NCBI GenBank assembly: GCA_032622095.1
Contig: CP136067.1
Location: forward strand, 49,145,899-49,209,898
Source: Siphonodentalium dalli
Taxonomy: Eukaryota > Mollusca > Scaphopoda > Gadilida > Siphonodentaliidae
Direction of reading: 5' to 3'
DNA length: 64,000 nt
Within the stretch, counting starts at the first letter, position 1. The number at the start of each line of letters is the position of its first letter. Below the pieces are notes generated by a model. It saw only the letters and a list, made by a program, of their open reading frames with translations, made no database searches and was not told the origin of the DNA. The position numbers were made by a program, and so were the translations under genes. This document shows, in pieces, positions 21,127 to 34,935 of this stretch.

Positions 21127-24100
21127 TCATCCGTTTGCAGTCTATGGTGACACACAACCAAGCCAATCGGTGCGCTCTTTCTCTGGTCTCTTTGCCATCT
21201 GGCCACTTCACTCTCAAAATACCATATTCATTTGCAGTGTTGGCCCCACCCAATATTTTACAGACACTATCCATTTCAGTTGTCCATTTAAAATCTAGAT
21301 AATAGATAGATATGCAATGTATTCTGCCCAAACTCCGTCCATATTATTTAAAGAAGTCATTTTGAATACATATGGGTGCTAGAACAAACTGGGAACGGCA
21401 AAATATTGTGGAAGTCCAAAATCACTATAGGTTATGTACAGTACACCAACTGAATAGGTACATGTGCCTTTTCCATCTTTGGTGACACTCCACAGTTTCA
21501 ACAGGCAGGGGCCCAGCAATAGATTCATTGAAATTTATCTGGATTATGATCCCAAACCATGTAGACAATATATCTATGCCTGAAATTAGTACAGAATAGG
21601 CATTCAGAATTTGATACATAATGCCAACAATATATGGGCTATCAAGAGTTATGGCCCTTGATCTTTGGATCGAAAAATTTTATTTAAAAAAATGACGAAA
21701 ATATTGAATTTTCATACCCAAGGGGTACGAATACCAGAATTTTTCGAGCATGGTCACCTATGTTGGTTCAAAGGCCTCTGGCTTCCAACATCAACATGAA
21801 AAAATTTCAAACTTTCGCCGTTTACAATTCCAGAAAATCAATTTTTAATGCAGATGACAAATTTTGGGTGCTAAAATATTGACCCAGTATCTAGAGCCAC
21901 TGTTTCGCAGAAAACGCTACTGCTGTCTATGGGTGGGGTCAAGGTCACTTGCACTTAATTTTGTCATCAGTCTAGAACACCTGCTACAATTACACAAATT
22001 CATATCCCACCTTGTATCAATATACATACCACATGAATGGTGCCAGAAACCACTAGCACTTTATATCTATAAAATCACCCCTACTCATCATTCGAAACTG
22101 TGGAGTGTTACCTTTAAATTTACCGCTTTTGATACTACCTCAATTCCGCACAAAAAATCATCATCAAATTTTCAAACATACCCCCATTAAATGCCAGGTT
22201 GATTATTTCACCACCCTGGATCAATATTCATCTAGGTATAATATTTCCATGGTGGCATTGATTTTTTATTTTGGTGACACTCCACAGTTTCTGCAGGGAT
22301 TGGGGCAAAAATAAGGGGGGCATCAATTCAATAAAAAATAACTGAAATGTGATCCCACAACACATATACAATATATATATACCTGGGTTGAGCACATACT
22401 AGGCTTAGAGATCTTGGTACAGAATTGTCATTTTAATGGAGGTAGCAAGAGTTGTGGGCCTGAAAAATGAAATTTTGATGCAAAAATGGCCAAAATAAGC
22501 GTATTTCAGGCCCGTGGGACACAAAAACCAGAACATCTATGGTATAGCCGCCTATGTTGTCGGGAAGAACACTGTTTCCTCACAATAATATCAAAAAATT
22601 TCAAACTTCTCACCACTGTAATTTTTTTTCAAATATTTTTCATGCAGATGACAAAATTTAGGTGCTAAAAAGTCACGCTGGTGTCTGGAGCCACTGTTTC
22701 GCAGATATCGCTACTACTTCATACTGGTGGGGTCAAGGTCACCTGAAACAATATTTTTCAAAACTCAAAGACATCCTCTAAAAATCCACAAATTCATAAC
22801 TAACCTTTTCTCAATAAACATACCACACCCATGGTGACAGAAAACACTGGTACTCTATTCTAAGAAATTTACTGTGGAGTGTCACCTTTTGTTCAGCATT
22901 AATTGTATCACAATCTTAATAAACCAATCAGCTACCAGTTGTGATTTTATGCTGATTTGAGTGTGGGGTAACAGCACACCAAGGGGGATAATATTTATAT
23001 TTACTGTACTATAACCTTGAGGGCAAAAGACGTAAACAAGTCCACGTGTTTCTCATTTGTTTTCTTAATGGCGAATTCAAGTTACTTTACTAATCTACTT
23101 TTTTCGACAATTTGGAAAGTTAGAAACGCAAAAACGCTATTGTTGCAATCAACTGAATATTCATATAATATCATGGAGTTGTGCTAGGACTATACTTTGG
23201 ACGCTGTTTTCAGAATATTCGATTTGATTGTTTTATAAGGAGGCTTTTAGTTTTATAATTTGCAAGAATTTCCCGTACACTCATTTATATGCACCTTGAT
23301 GAATACGATGTATAGCACAGCGGGCTAGAATCACCAAATTCACACTCTGCCTCTGGGGACCTCATTCTTCATGGCCTCATCTGCTATGGGAGACAGACTC
23401 AGACTGAAGTTCCCAAATGGTGAATATTGTACACACATTGGGAACCTCGATTATGCAATGTGTCATCTGCCAATTTGGGGATATAGAGAAAATAAACTAA
23501 TAAAGAAATTTTCCCGAGAAGATGAGGCCTAAGCAGAATGAGGTCCCCAGAGGGTGAATTTAGTGACGCTATATATCCCGCATAGCATCACTAAATTCAC
23601 TCTCTTGTGACCTCATTCTGCTTAGGCCTCATCTTCTCTGGAAAGTTTCTTCATTTTCAAATTTCTATAGAAACTCAGATTCTATTTCTTTTTTAGTTTA
23701 GTTTCTCTATATAATTTCCCCAAATTGTCAGACAACACATTGCATAATCGAGGTTTCCAATATGTGTACATCACAATATTCACCATTTTGGAACTTCAAT
23801 GTGATTGTCTCCCATAGCAGGCGAGGCCATGCCCCCTTTGGTCCCATGTGCCAATTAAGCACCAAGGATATACGTCAACGTGTTGGTATTTGTTAACCAA
23901 GATTTCTGACATTTGATCAAGACCAAGTGTCCACCATACATGTATAAGTGTGCCCTCTTAATCCTTCCATGACTGAAGCTGCGCTGGTGCAGCATTAAAG
24001 ATCATGTACCAGCACATACTCTTATATTTGCGAGTCTCGGGGAGAGCTTTCCAATGAATGGCAACAAGCCATATTTCCGACTAAATCCTGAAAAGTTACC

Positions 24101-26853
24101 CATAATTCTGTTGTGGTTAAGAAGTCAATTACTTGGAGCATTACTGTAAGTGGGCCTTTAATTGCCTGATCGTAAGCACTGCTATAATGTAATAGTATTG
24201 ATTCAAGTACTGTACGCGACGAGAGCCAGCCCAATAATTGTTCACTCAGAAACAGTTTCTCCGATCTTGAAACAATTTTTTAAATTGACAGGTACAAACT
24301 TTACTCTGCCGGTTGTGGTGATGACAATGTAGTGCCCGAAAACGAGGGATTCACAACCACTGGACGGACAGCGATAACGACACCCTTCCCAGGATTCTGG
24401 TTTCCAAGGATTCGTCATATCATATTTGAATGTTATTTTGTGATCTGCTCCAGTGACTGTGATGGACCATCCTGTTTAAATACGGCTAGAAAGAAGAGAG
24501 ACATCCAACAAGACCCAACGATAATACGATTATTATTGGCTGCACGCATTTCAAAATGAGCGAATATGATTGGCTGCATGTTATATGGGAATGACCGGAT
24601 AGCCAATCAAATGAATCGCCGCTCAATGATGGGTCCCCAAACAACAGCTCATCGGTGTAGTACCATTGTCTGGCTGGTGCATGCAAAATATATAATAAAT
24701 GGCAAATATTTCATACTTTGAGTCAGTTTCTTTATTCATCTGATAATGACCTCAGTTCACTCACTCTTGATAATGCATTTGTATTGGCACGAATCGATTA
24801 TGGGATTCCCTGGGCATCTACAAAATGAAAGTGTCAATGACACTGCAGCTCAACTTGGAAAGGGAATAATTTCATGTGTTTCAGTCAATGGAGTGTTTAG
24901 GAATGTGGAAATTTGAAAGGTCTAAGTAATACTAGATTATCAACATGAAGAGATATATAAAGTAAAATCCAAGATGGTTGCTGATGGCCATGTTTTCCAA
25001 TGAAATTCAAAATCATTTGATAGCTTCCATCTAGTAGATCAATATCAAAATTAATATGAAGTTTGGTGATGATCTGATGAGGGAAGTGGACTGTAGGGTG
25101 TGCCATAGGATTTAGTCATGCAAAGAGTAAAATCCAAGATGGCTGCTGGCGGCCATGTATTTTGACCGAATTACCCCAAAATGACTCATTCCCATCTACA
25201 TGTCATTGTCAACATCCATGAAAAATTTCATGATCCGAATAAAGGTACGACCTATAGCCCGTGCCAAACAATTTAGTCATGCAAAGAATAAAATCAAAGA
25301 TGGCTGCTGGCGGCCATGTTTTTTGGCCAAATGACGCCAAATGTATTATTGTAATAAATAAAACTAAAAAGCATATGAATAGTTGAAAATTATTGCATTT
25401 TCAGAAGTATTCGTTTGCTGATCCGCTTTGCCCGATGTGGTGATCCGATTTGCCCAACGGCCGGGCAAAGCGGATCAAAATTAAAAATCACCATAGCAAC
25501 CAAACCAATAGATGTTTCTTAATGCATCATCCGTCAAATGTTATGCCATCATGATTAGAAACTGACAGTGCTAATAATTCTGATTGCCGGTTGCATTTTG
25601 TACAAGAAACCATTACGTGATCCGCTTTGCCCGGGTCTCCCCTACAGTAAATGTGATGCGTAGCCTACCATGCACCATTTCCGCGCACTCGCTCATCTGG
25701 AGACTAATATTATCCATCATGACCTGGGATGTGAGATGGACAAAATCTTGCCCTCGGGGCCAGATATTTGGGTCGCGCGGACACGAGGCTTGCCGAGGGT
25801 GACTTTTCCATACCCATATCCCAGGTCACGATGAATCATTTCTCTCCCAAACCAAGAGCCTCATTAATTCTGTGCATGCATGTTCATGATTATCGTGGAT
25901 GATTTCGATATATACCGTATAGAAACAAAGCGGGTTACAGGGTTAAAGGTACTAAATCCCGTTCGATGGTCCTCATATAATCAGATTCCAACAACAACAA
26001 CAACAACAACATTTTTTGGAAATGCCGCTTCAGTTATCAGAATTGATTAATTGCCCAAAAATAATGCTAGTGACTGCCAACTATATAGTATAAAATTGCC
26101 TGAAACGTGTTATTTATCAACATGTTGTTCGTCGAAATTTGGCCATATTATCAACACAAAGCCTCTTGATTTTAGAGTTATCCATCTTCATCCGCAATTT
26201 GGTCCGAGACCGTAGGCTCGTCGACTTTTTACTGGGCCACTATTAAGTATCGATGGTGAAAAATAATAGATTCAAAAATCGATATCTAGTAACTATGAGC
26301 TTTGATAGGTGGGTTCCTCGACTCCAATGAAATATTTTTACCCCCGAATCCAAATAAATAGTAATTGTGGGGCGCTTAATCGGATTATGCATCTTAATGT
26401 TTGAGTGAAGTGAAATCGACATGGCTCGCGTGAAAACGACATGCATATACGTCACAACTTTTCACCTGCATGAATTCCGATAAATGCGTATTGATATGAA
26501 ATATTTACAAATAGACAAACTGTGTTTGCCATGGGAGATATATTGGTACTATATTAGACAAGTGAACATGTTTATACGTTTATACATGACAGAAAATTCT
26601 TAGTCGACGATTTATTGCAACGATGAACATTTTTCGAAAGTGGAACTATTTCATTCGTCATTTGTGAAGGTTCAGCCCGTACATGCTGCCAAATGTACAA
26701 GCTCTACAATACAGTACCCCAGAAAAAAATTGACCCACCCACAATAATGCTTAATCCTATAGGATTAAGTATTATTGGGGTGGGGGTAAATTTTGGTATA
26801 TCCTTCATGTAAGAATACACGAAACCACGCACCCCCTCCATTCTCCATATGTA

Positions 26854-26895
26854 TTAGGGTTAGGGTTATGGTCAGGGCTAGGGTTAGGGTTAGGG
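26854..26895 (+). repeat. Interstitial telomere-like repeat, seven hexamers (U4)
   Basis: Same hexamer order as in U2. No difference seen. Confidence 0.93.
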
Positions 26896-26909
26896 ATATG
26901 GTTAATACC

Positions 26910-28029
26910 CAGCGTGTGGTATAAGTGAGCGTGGCACTTTTTAAGTGCAGCGTGTGTTATAAGTGGGCGTGGCAATTTTTAAGGGCAGCGCGTGTTATAA
27001 GTGGGCGTGGCACTTTTTAAGTGCAGCGTGTGTTATAAGTCGGCGTGGCACTTTTTCAGTGCAGCGTGTGTAATAAGTGGGCGTGTGTTATAAGTGCAGC
27101 GTGTGTTATAAGTGGGCGTGGTACTTTTTCTGTGCAGCGTGTGTTATAAGTGGGCGTGGCACTCTTTTACTGCAGCGTGTGTTATAAGTGGGCGTGGCAC
27201 TTTTTCAGTGCATCGTGTGTTATAAGTGGGCGTGGCACTTTTTCAGTGCAGCGTGTGTAATAATTGGGCGTGTGATATAAGTGCAGCGTGTGTTATAAGT
27301 GGGCGTGTCACTTTTTCAGTGCAGCTTGTGTTATAAGTGGGCTTGGCATTTTTTCAGTGCAGCGTGTGTTATAAGTGGGCGTTATAACACAAACGGCATT
27401 AAAAAAGTGTCACGCCCACTTATAACACACGCTGAACTGAGAAAGTGCCACGCCCACTTATAACACACGCTGCAGTAAATAAAATGCCACACCCACTTAT
27501 AACACACGCTGGATACAAAAAGTGCCACGCCCACTTATAACACACTCTGCACTTAAAAAGTGACACGCCCACTTATAACACACGCTGCAAGTGCCACGCC
27601 CACTTATAACACACGCTGCACTGAAAAGGTGCCACGCCCACTTATAACACACGCTGCACTGAAAAAGTGCCAGGCCCACTTATAACGCACGCTACACTGA
27701 AAAAGTACCACGCCCACTTATAACACACGCTGCACTGAAAAGTGCCACGCCCACTTATAACGCACACTGCACTATAACGTGTCACACCAAAAAATGTGCA
27801 CGCCCACTTATAACACACGCTACACTGAAAAAGTGCCACGCCCACTTATAACACACGCTGCACTTAAAAAGTGCCACGCCCACTGATAACAAACGCTGAC
27901 CTTGAAAAGTGCCACGCCCACTTATAACACACGCTGCACTGAAAAGGTGCCGCGCCCACTTATAACACACGCTACATTAAAAAAGTGCCACGCCCACTTA
28001 TAACGCACACTGCAACTTAAAAGTGCCAC
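26910..28029. repeat. Minisatellite array A4 (type B)
   Basis: The switch hairpin starts at 27366. The first monomer reads TATAAGTGAGCGTGG, a G-to-A change found only here and in A5, so these neighbouring arrays share a recent common copy or conversion. Confidence 0.97.
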
Positions 28030-31000
28030 TCATCCGTTTGCAGTCTATGGTGACACACAACCAAGCCAATCGGTGCGCTCTTTCTCTGGTCTCTTTGCCA
28101 TCTGGCCACTTCACTCTCAAAATACCATATTCATTTGCAGTGTTGGCCCCACCCAATATTTTACAGACACTATCCATTTCAGTTGTCCATTTAAAATCTA
28201 GATAATAGATAGATATGCAATGTATTCTGCCCAAACTCCGTCCATATTATTTAAAGAAGTCATTTTGAATACATATGGGTGCTAGAACAAACTGGGAACG
28301 GCAAAATATTGTGGAAGTCCAAAATCACTATAGGTTATGTACAGTACACCAACTGAATAGGTCCATGTGCCTTTTCCATCTTTGGTGACACTCCACAGTT
28401 TCAACAGGCAGGGGCCCAGCAATAGATTCATTGAAATTTATCTGGATTATGATCCCAAACCATGTAGACAATATATCTATGCCTGAAATTAGTACAGAAT
28501 AGGCATTCAGAATTTGATACATAATGCCAACAATATATGGGCTATCAAGAGTTATGGCCCTTGATCTTTGGATCGAAAATTTTTATTTAAAAAAATGACG
28601 AAAATATTGAATTTTCATACCCAAGGGGTACGAATACCAGAATTTTTCGAGCATGGTCACCTATGTTGGTTCAAAGGCCTCTGGCTTCCAACATCAACAT
28701 GAAAAAATTTCAAACTTTCGCCGTTTACAATTCCAGAAAATCAATTTTTAATGCAGATGACAAATTTTGGGTGCTAAAATATTGACCCAGTATCTAGAGC
28801 CACTGTTTCGCAGAAAACGCTACTGCTGTCTATGGGTGGGGTCAAGGTCACTTGCACTTAATTTTGTCATCAGTCTAGAACACCTGCTACAATTACACAA
28901 ATTCATATCCCACCTTGTATCAATATACATACCACATGAATGGTGCCAGAAACCACTAGCACTTTATATCTATAAAATCACCCCTACTCATCATTCGAAA
29001 CTGTGGAGTGTTACCTTTAAATTTACCGCTTTTGATACTACCTCAATTCCGCACAAAAAATCATCATCAAATTTTCAAACATACCCCCATTAAATGCCAG
29101 GTTGATTATTTCACCACCCTGGATCAATATTCATCTAGGTATAATATTTCCATGGTGGCATTGATTTTTTATTTTGGTGACACTCCACAGTTTCTGCAGG
29201 GATTGGGGCAAAAATAAGGGGGGGCATCAATTCAATAAAAAATAACTGAAATGTGATCCCACAACACATATACAATATATATATACCTGGGTTGAGCACA
29301 TACTAGGCTTAGAGATCTTGGTACAGAATTGTCATTTTAATGGAGGTAGCAAGAGTTGTGGGCCTGAAAAATGAAATTTTGATGCAAAAATGGCCAAAAT
29401 AAGCGTATTTCAGGCCCGTGGGACACAAAAACCAGAACATCTATGGTATAGCCGCCTATGTTGTCGGGAAGAACACTGTTTCCTCACAATAATATCAAAA
29501 AATTTCAAACTTCTCACCACTGTAATTTTTTTTTCAAATATTTTTCATGCAGATGACAAAATTTAGGTGCTAAAAAGTCACGCTGGTGTCTGGAGCCACT
29601 GTTTCGCAGATATCGCTACTACTTCATACTGGTGGGGTCAAGGTCACCTGAAACAATATTTTTCAAAACTCAAAGACATCCTCTAAAAATCCACAAATTC
29701 ATAACTAACCTTTTCTCAATAAACATACCACACCCATGGTGACAGAAAACACTGGTACTCTATTCTAAGAAATTTACTGTGGAGTGTCACCTTTTGTTCA
29801 GCATTAATTGTATCACAATCTTAATAAACCAATCAGCTACCAGTTGTGATTTTATGCTGATTTGAGTGTGGGGGTAACAGCACACCAAGGGGGATAATAT
29901 TTATATTTACTGTACTATAACCTTGAGGGCAAAAGACGTAAACAAGTCCACGTGTTTCTCATTTGTTTTCTTAATGGCGAATTCAAGTTACTTTACTAAT
30001 CTACTTTTTTCGACAATTTGGAAAGTTAGAAACGCAAAAACGCTATTGTTGCAATCAACTGAATATTCATATAATATCATGGAGTTGTGCTAGGACTATA
30101 CTTTGGACGCTGTTTTCAGAATATTCGATTTGATTGTTTTATAAGGAGGCTTTTAGTTTTATAATTTGCAAGAATTTCCCGTACACTCATTTATATGCAC
30201 CTTGATGAATACGATGTATAGCACAGCGGGCTAGAATCACCAAATTCACACTCTGCCTCTGGGGACCTCATTCTTCATGGCCTCATCTGCTATGGGAGAC
30301 AGACTCAGACTGAAGTTCCCAAATGGTGAATATTGTACACACATTGGGAACCTCGATTATGCAATGTGTCATCTGCCAATTTGGGGATATAGAGAAAATA
30401 AACTAATAAAGAAATTTTCCCGAGAAGATGAGGCCTAAGCAGAATGAGGTCCCCAGAGGGTGAATTTAGTGACGCTATATATCCCGCATAGCATCACTAA
30501 ATTCACTCTCTTGTGACCTCATTCTGCTTAGGCCTCATCTTCTCTGGAAAGTTTCTTCATTTTCAAATTTCTATAGAAACTCAGATTCTATTTCTTTTTT
30601 AGTTTAGTTTCTCTATATAATTTCCCCAAATTGTCAGACAACACATTGCATAATCGAGGTTTCCAATATGTGTACATCACAATATTCACCATTTTGGAAC
30701 TTCAATGTGATTGTCTCCCATAGCAGGCGAGGCCATGCCCCCTTTGGTCCCATGTGCCAATTAAGCACCAAGGATATACGTCAACGTGTTGGTATTTGTT
30801 AACCAAGATTTCTGACATTTGATCAAGACCAAGTGTCCACCATACATGTATAAGTGTGCCCTCTTAATCCTTCCATGACTGAAGCTGCGCTGGTGCAGCA
30901 TTAAAGATCATGTACCAGCACATACTCTTATATTTGCGAGTCTCGGGGAGAGCTTTCCAATGAATGGCAACAAGCCATATTTCCGACTAAATCCTGAAAA

Positions 31001-33759
31001 GTTACCCATAATTCTGTTGTGGTTAAGAAGTCAATTACTTGGAGCATTACTGTAAGTGGGCCTTTAATTGCCTGATCGTAAGCACTGCTATAATGTAATA
31101 GTATTGATTCAAGTAGTGTACGCGACGAGAGCCAGCCCAATAATTGTTCACTCAGAAACAGTTTCTCCGATCTTGAAACAATTTTTTAAATTGACAGGTA
31201 CAAACTTTACTCTGCCGGTTGTGGTGATGACAATGTAGTGCCCGAAAACGAGGGATTCACAACCACTGGACGGACAGCGATAACGACACCCTTCCCAGGA
31301 TTCTGGTTTCCAAGGATTCGTCATATCATATTTGAATGTTATTTTGTGATCTGCTCCAGTGACTGTGATGGACCATCCTGTTTAAATACGGCTAGAAAGA
31401 AGAGAGACATCCAACAAGACCCAACGATAATACGATTATTATTGGCTGCACGCATTTCAAAATGAGCGAATATGATTGGCTGCATGTTATATGGGAATGA
31501 CCGGATAGCCAATCAAATGAATCGCCGCTCAATGATGGGTCCCCAAACAACAGCTCATCGGTGTAGTACCATTGTCTGGCTGGTGCATGCAAAATATATA
31601 ATAAATGGCAAATATTTCATACTTTGAGTCAGTTTCTTTATTCATCTGATAATGACCTCAGTTCACTCACTCTTGATAATGCATTTGTATTGGCACGAAT
31701 CGATTATGGGATTCCCTGGGCATCTACAAAATGAAAGTGTCAATGACACTGCAGCTCAACTTGGAAAGGGAATAATTTCATGTGTTTCAGTCAATGGAGT
31801 GTTTAGGAATGTGGAAATTTGAAAGGTCTAAGTAATACTAGATTATCAACATGAAGAGATATATAAAGTAAAATCCAAGATGGTTGCTGATGGCCATGTT
31901 TTCCAATGAAATTCAAAATCATTTGATAGCTTCCATCTAGTAGATCAATATCAAAATTAATATGAAGTTTGGTGATGATCTGATGAGGGAAGTGGACTGT
32001 AGGGTGTGCCATAGGATTTAGTCATGCAAAGAGTAAAATCCAAGATGGCTGCTGGCGGCCATGTATTTTGACCGAATTACCCCAAAATGACTCATTCCCA
32101 TCTACATGTCATTGTCAACATCCATGAAAAATTTCATGATCCGAATAAAGGTACGACCTATAGCCCGTGCCAAACAATTTAGTCATGCAAAGAATAAAAT
32201 CAAAGATGGCTGCTGGCGGCCATGTTTTTTGGCCAAATGACGCCAAATGTATTATTGTAATAAATAAAACTAAAAAGCATATGAATAGTTGAAAATTATT
32301 GCATTTTCAGAAGTATTCGTTTGCTGATCCGCTTTGCCCGATGTGGTGATCCGATTTGCCCAACGGCCGGGCAAAGCGGATCAAAATTAAAAATCACCAT
32401 AGCAACCAAACCAATAGATGTTTCTTAATGCATCATCCGTCAAATGTTATGCCATCATGATTAGAAACTGACAGTGCTAATAATTCTGATTGCCGGTTGC
32501 ATTTTGTACAAGAAACCATTACGTGATCCGCTTTGCCCGGGTCTCCCCTACAGTAAATGTGATGCGTAGCCTACCATGCACCATTTCCGCGCACTCGCTC
32601 ATCTGGAGACTAATATTATCCATCATGACCTGGGATGTGAGATGGACAAAATCTTGCCCTCGGGGCCAGATATTTGGGTCGCGCGGACACGAGGCTTGCC
32701 GAGGGTGACTTTTCCATACCCATATCCCAGGTCACGATGAATCATTTCTCTCCCAAACCAAGAGCCTCATTAATTCTGTGCATGCATGTTCATGATTATC
32801 GTGGATGATTTCGATATATACCGTATAGAAACAAAGCGGGTTACAGGGTTAAAGGTACTAAATCCCGTTCGATGGTCCTCATATAATCAGATTCCAACAA
32901 CAACAACAACAACAACATTTTTTGGAAATGCCGCTTCAGTTATCAGAATTGATTAATTGCCCAAAAATAATGCTAGTGACTGCCAACTATATAGTATAAA
33001 ATTGCCTGAAACGTGTTATTTATCAACATGTTGTTCGTCGAAATTTGGCCATATTATCAACACAAAGCCTCTTGATTTTAGAGTTATCCATCTTCATCCG
33101 CAATTTGGTCCGAGACCGTAGGCTCGTCGACTTTTTACTGGGCCACTATTAAGTATCGATGGTGAAAAATAATAGATTCAAAAATCGATATCTAGTAACT
33201 ATGAGCTTTGATAGGTGGGTTCCTCGACTCCAATGAAATATTTTTACCCCCGAATCCAAATAAATAGTAATTGTGGGGCGCTTAATCGGATTATGCATCT
33301 TAATGTTTGAGTGAAGTGAAATCGACATGGCTCGCGTGAAAACGACATGCATATACGTCACAACTTTTCACCTGCATGAATTCCGATAAATGCGTATTGA
33401 TATGAAATATTTACAAATAGACAAACTGTGTTTGCCATGGGAGATATATTGGTACTATATTAGACAAGTGAACATGTTTATACGTTTATACATGACAGAA
33501 AATTCTTAGTCGACGATTTATTGCAACGATGAACATTTTTCGAAAGTGGAACTATTTCATTCGTCATTTGTGAAGGTTCAGCCCGTACATGCTGCCAAAT
33601 GTACAAGCTCTACAATACAGTACCCCAGAAAAAAATTGACCCACCCACAATAATGCTTAATCCTATAGGATTAAGTATTATTGGGGTGGGGGTAAATTTT
33701 GGTATATCCTTCATGTAAGAATACACGAAACCACGCACCCCCTCCATTCTCCATATGTA

Positions 33760-33801
33760 TTAGGGTTAGGGTTATGGTCAGGGCTAGGGTTAGGGTTAGG
33801 G
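33760..33801 (+). repeat. Interstitial telomere-like repeat, seven hexamers (U5)
   Basis: Same hexamer order as in U2. No difference seen. Confidence 0.93.
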
Positions 33802-33815
33802 ATATGGTTAATACC

Positions 33816-34935
33816 CAGCGTGTGGTATAAGTGAGCGTGGCACTTTTTAAGTGCAGCGTGTGTTATAAGTGGGCGTGGCAATTTTTAAGGGCAGCGCGTG
33901 TTATAAGTGGGCGTGGCACTTTTTAAGTGCAGCGTGTGTTATAAGTCGGCGTGGCACTTTTTCAGTGCAGCGTGTGTAATAAGTGGGCGTGTGTTATAAG
34001 TGCAGCGTGTGTTATAAGTGGGCGTGGTACTTTTTCTGTGCAGCGTGTGTTATAAGTGGGCGTGGCACTCTTTTACTGCAGCGTGTGTTATAAGTGGGCG
34101 TGGCACTTTTTCAGTGCATCGTGTGTTATAAGTGGGCGTGGCACTTTTTCAGTGCAGCGTGTGTAATAATTGGGCGTGTGATATAAGTGCAGCGTGTGTT
34201 ATAAGTGGGCGTGTCACTTTTTCAGTGCAGCTTGTGTTATAAGTGGGCTTGGCATTTTTTCAGTGCAGCGTGTGTTATAAGTGGGCGTTATAACACAAAC
34301 GGCATTAAAAAAGTGTCACGCCCACTTATAACACACGCTGAACTGAGAAAGTGCCACGCCCACTTATAACACACGCTGCAGTAAATAAAATGCCACACCC
34401 ACTTATAACACACGCTGGATACAAAAAGTGCCACGCCCACTTATAACACACTCTGCACTTAAAAAGTGACACGCCCACTTATAACACACGCTGCAAGTGC
34501 CACGCCCACTTATAACACACGCTGCACTGAAAAGGTGCCACGCCCACTTATAACACACGCTGCACTGAAAAAGTGCCAGGCCCACTTATAACGCACGCTA
34601 CACTGAAAAAGTACCACGCCCACTTATAACACACGCTGCACTGAAAAGTGCCACGCCCACTTATAACGCACACTGCACTATAACGTGTCACACCAAAAAA
34701 TGTGCACGCCCACTTATAACACACGCTACACTGAAAAAGTGCCACGCCCACTTATAACACACGCTGCACTTAAAAAGTGCCACGCCCACTGATAACAAAC
34801 GCTGACCTTGAAAAGTGCCACGCCCACTTATAACACACGCTGCACTGAAAAGGTGCCGCGCCCACTTATAACACACGCTACATTAAAAAAGTGCCACGCC
34901 CACTTATAACGCACACTGCAACTTAAAAGTGCCAC
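33816..34935. repeat. Minisatellite array A5 (type B)
   Basis: The switch hairpin starts at 34272. It shares the TATAAGTGAGCGTGG variant of the first monomer with A4 only. Confidence 0.97.

Larger units (their letters stand above)
21127..28029 (+). repeat. Macrosatellite unit U4 (type B, 6903 bp)
   Basis: Parts: M1 21481-22112, M2 22273-22886, E1 23326-23571, E2 23583-23862, CCAAT/TATA 24535-24699, AAGATGG repeat 24950-25352, 174-bp element 25461-25634, FB 25715-25833, (CAA)7 25989-26009, palindrome 26715-26804, array 26910-28029. CGAAAAATTTTATTT near 21670 is private (others have CGAAAATTTTTATTT). AGGTACATGTGCC links it to U3. GAATTTTTCGAG links it to U5-U10. Confidence 0.97.
28030..34935 (+). 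repeat. Macrosatellite unit U5 (type B, 6906 bp)
   Basis: Parts: M1 28384-29015, M2 29176-29791, E1 30232-30477, E2 30489-30768, CCAAT/TATA 31441-31605, AAGATGG repeat 31856-32258, 174-bp element 32367-32540, FB 32621-32739, (CAA)7 32895-32915, palindrome 33621-33710, array 33816-34935. Three private 1-bp homopolymer gains (G near 29218, T near 29527, G near 29873) explain its length. AAGTAGTGTACG at about 31116 is a private substitution. Confidence 0.97.
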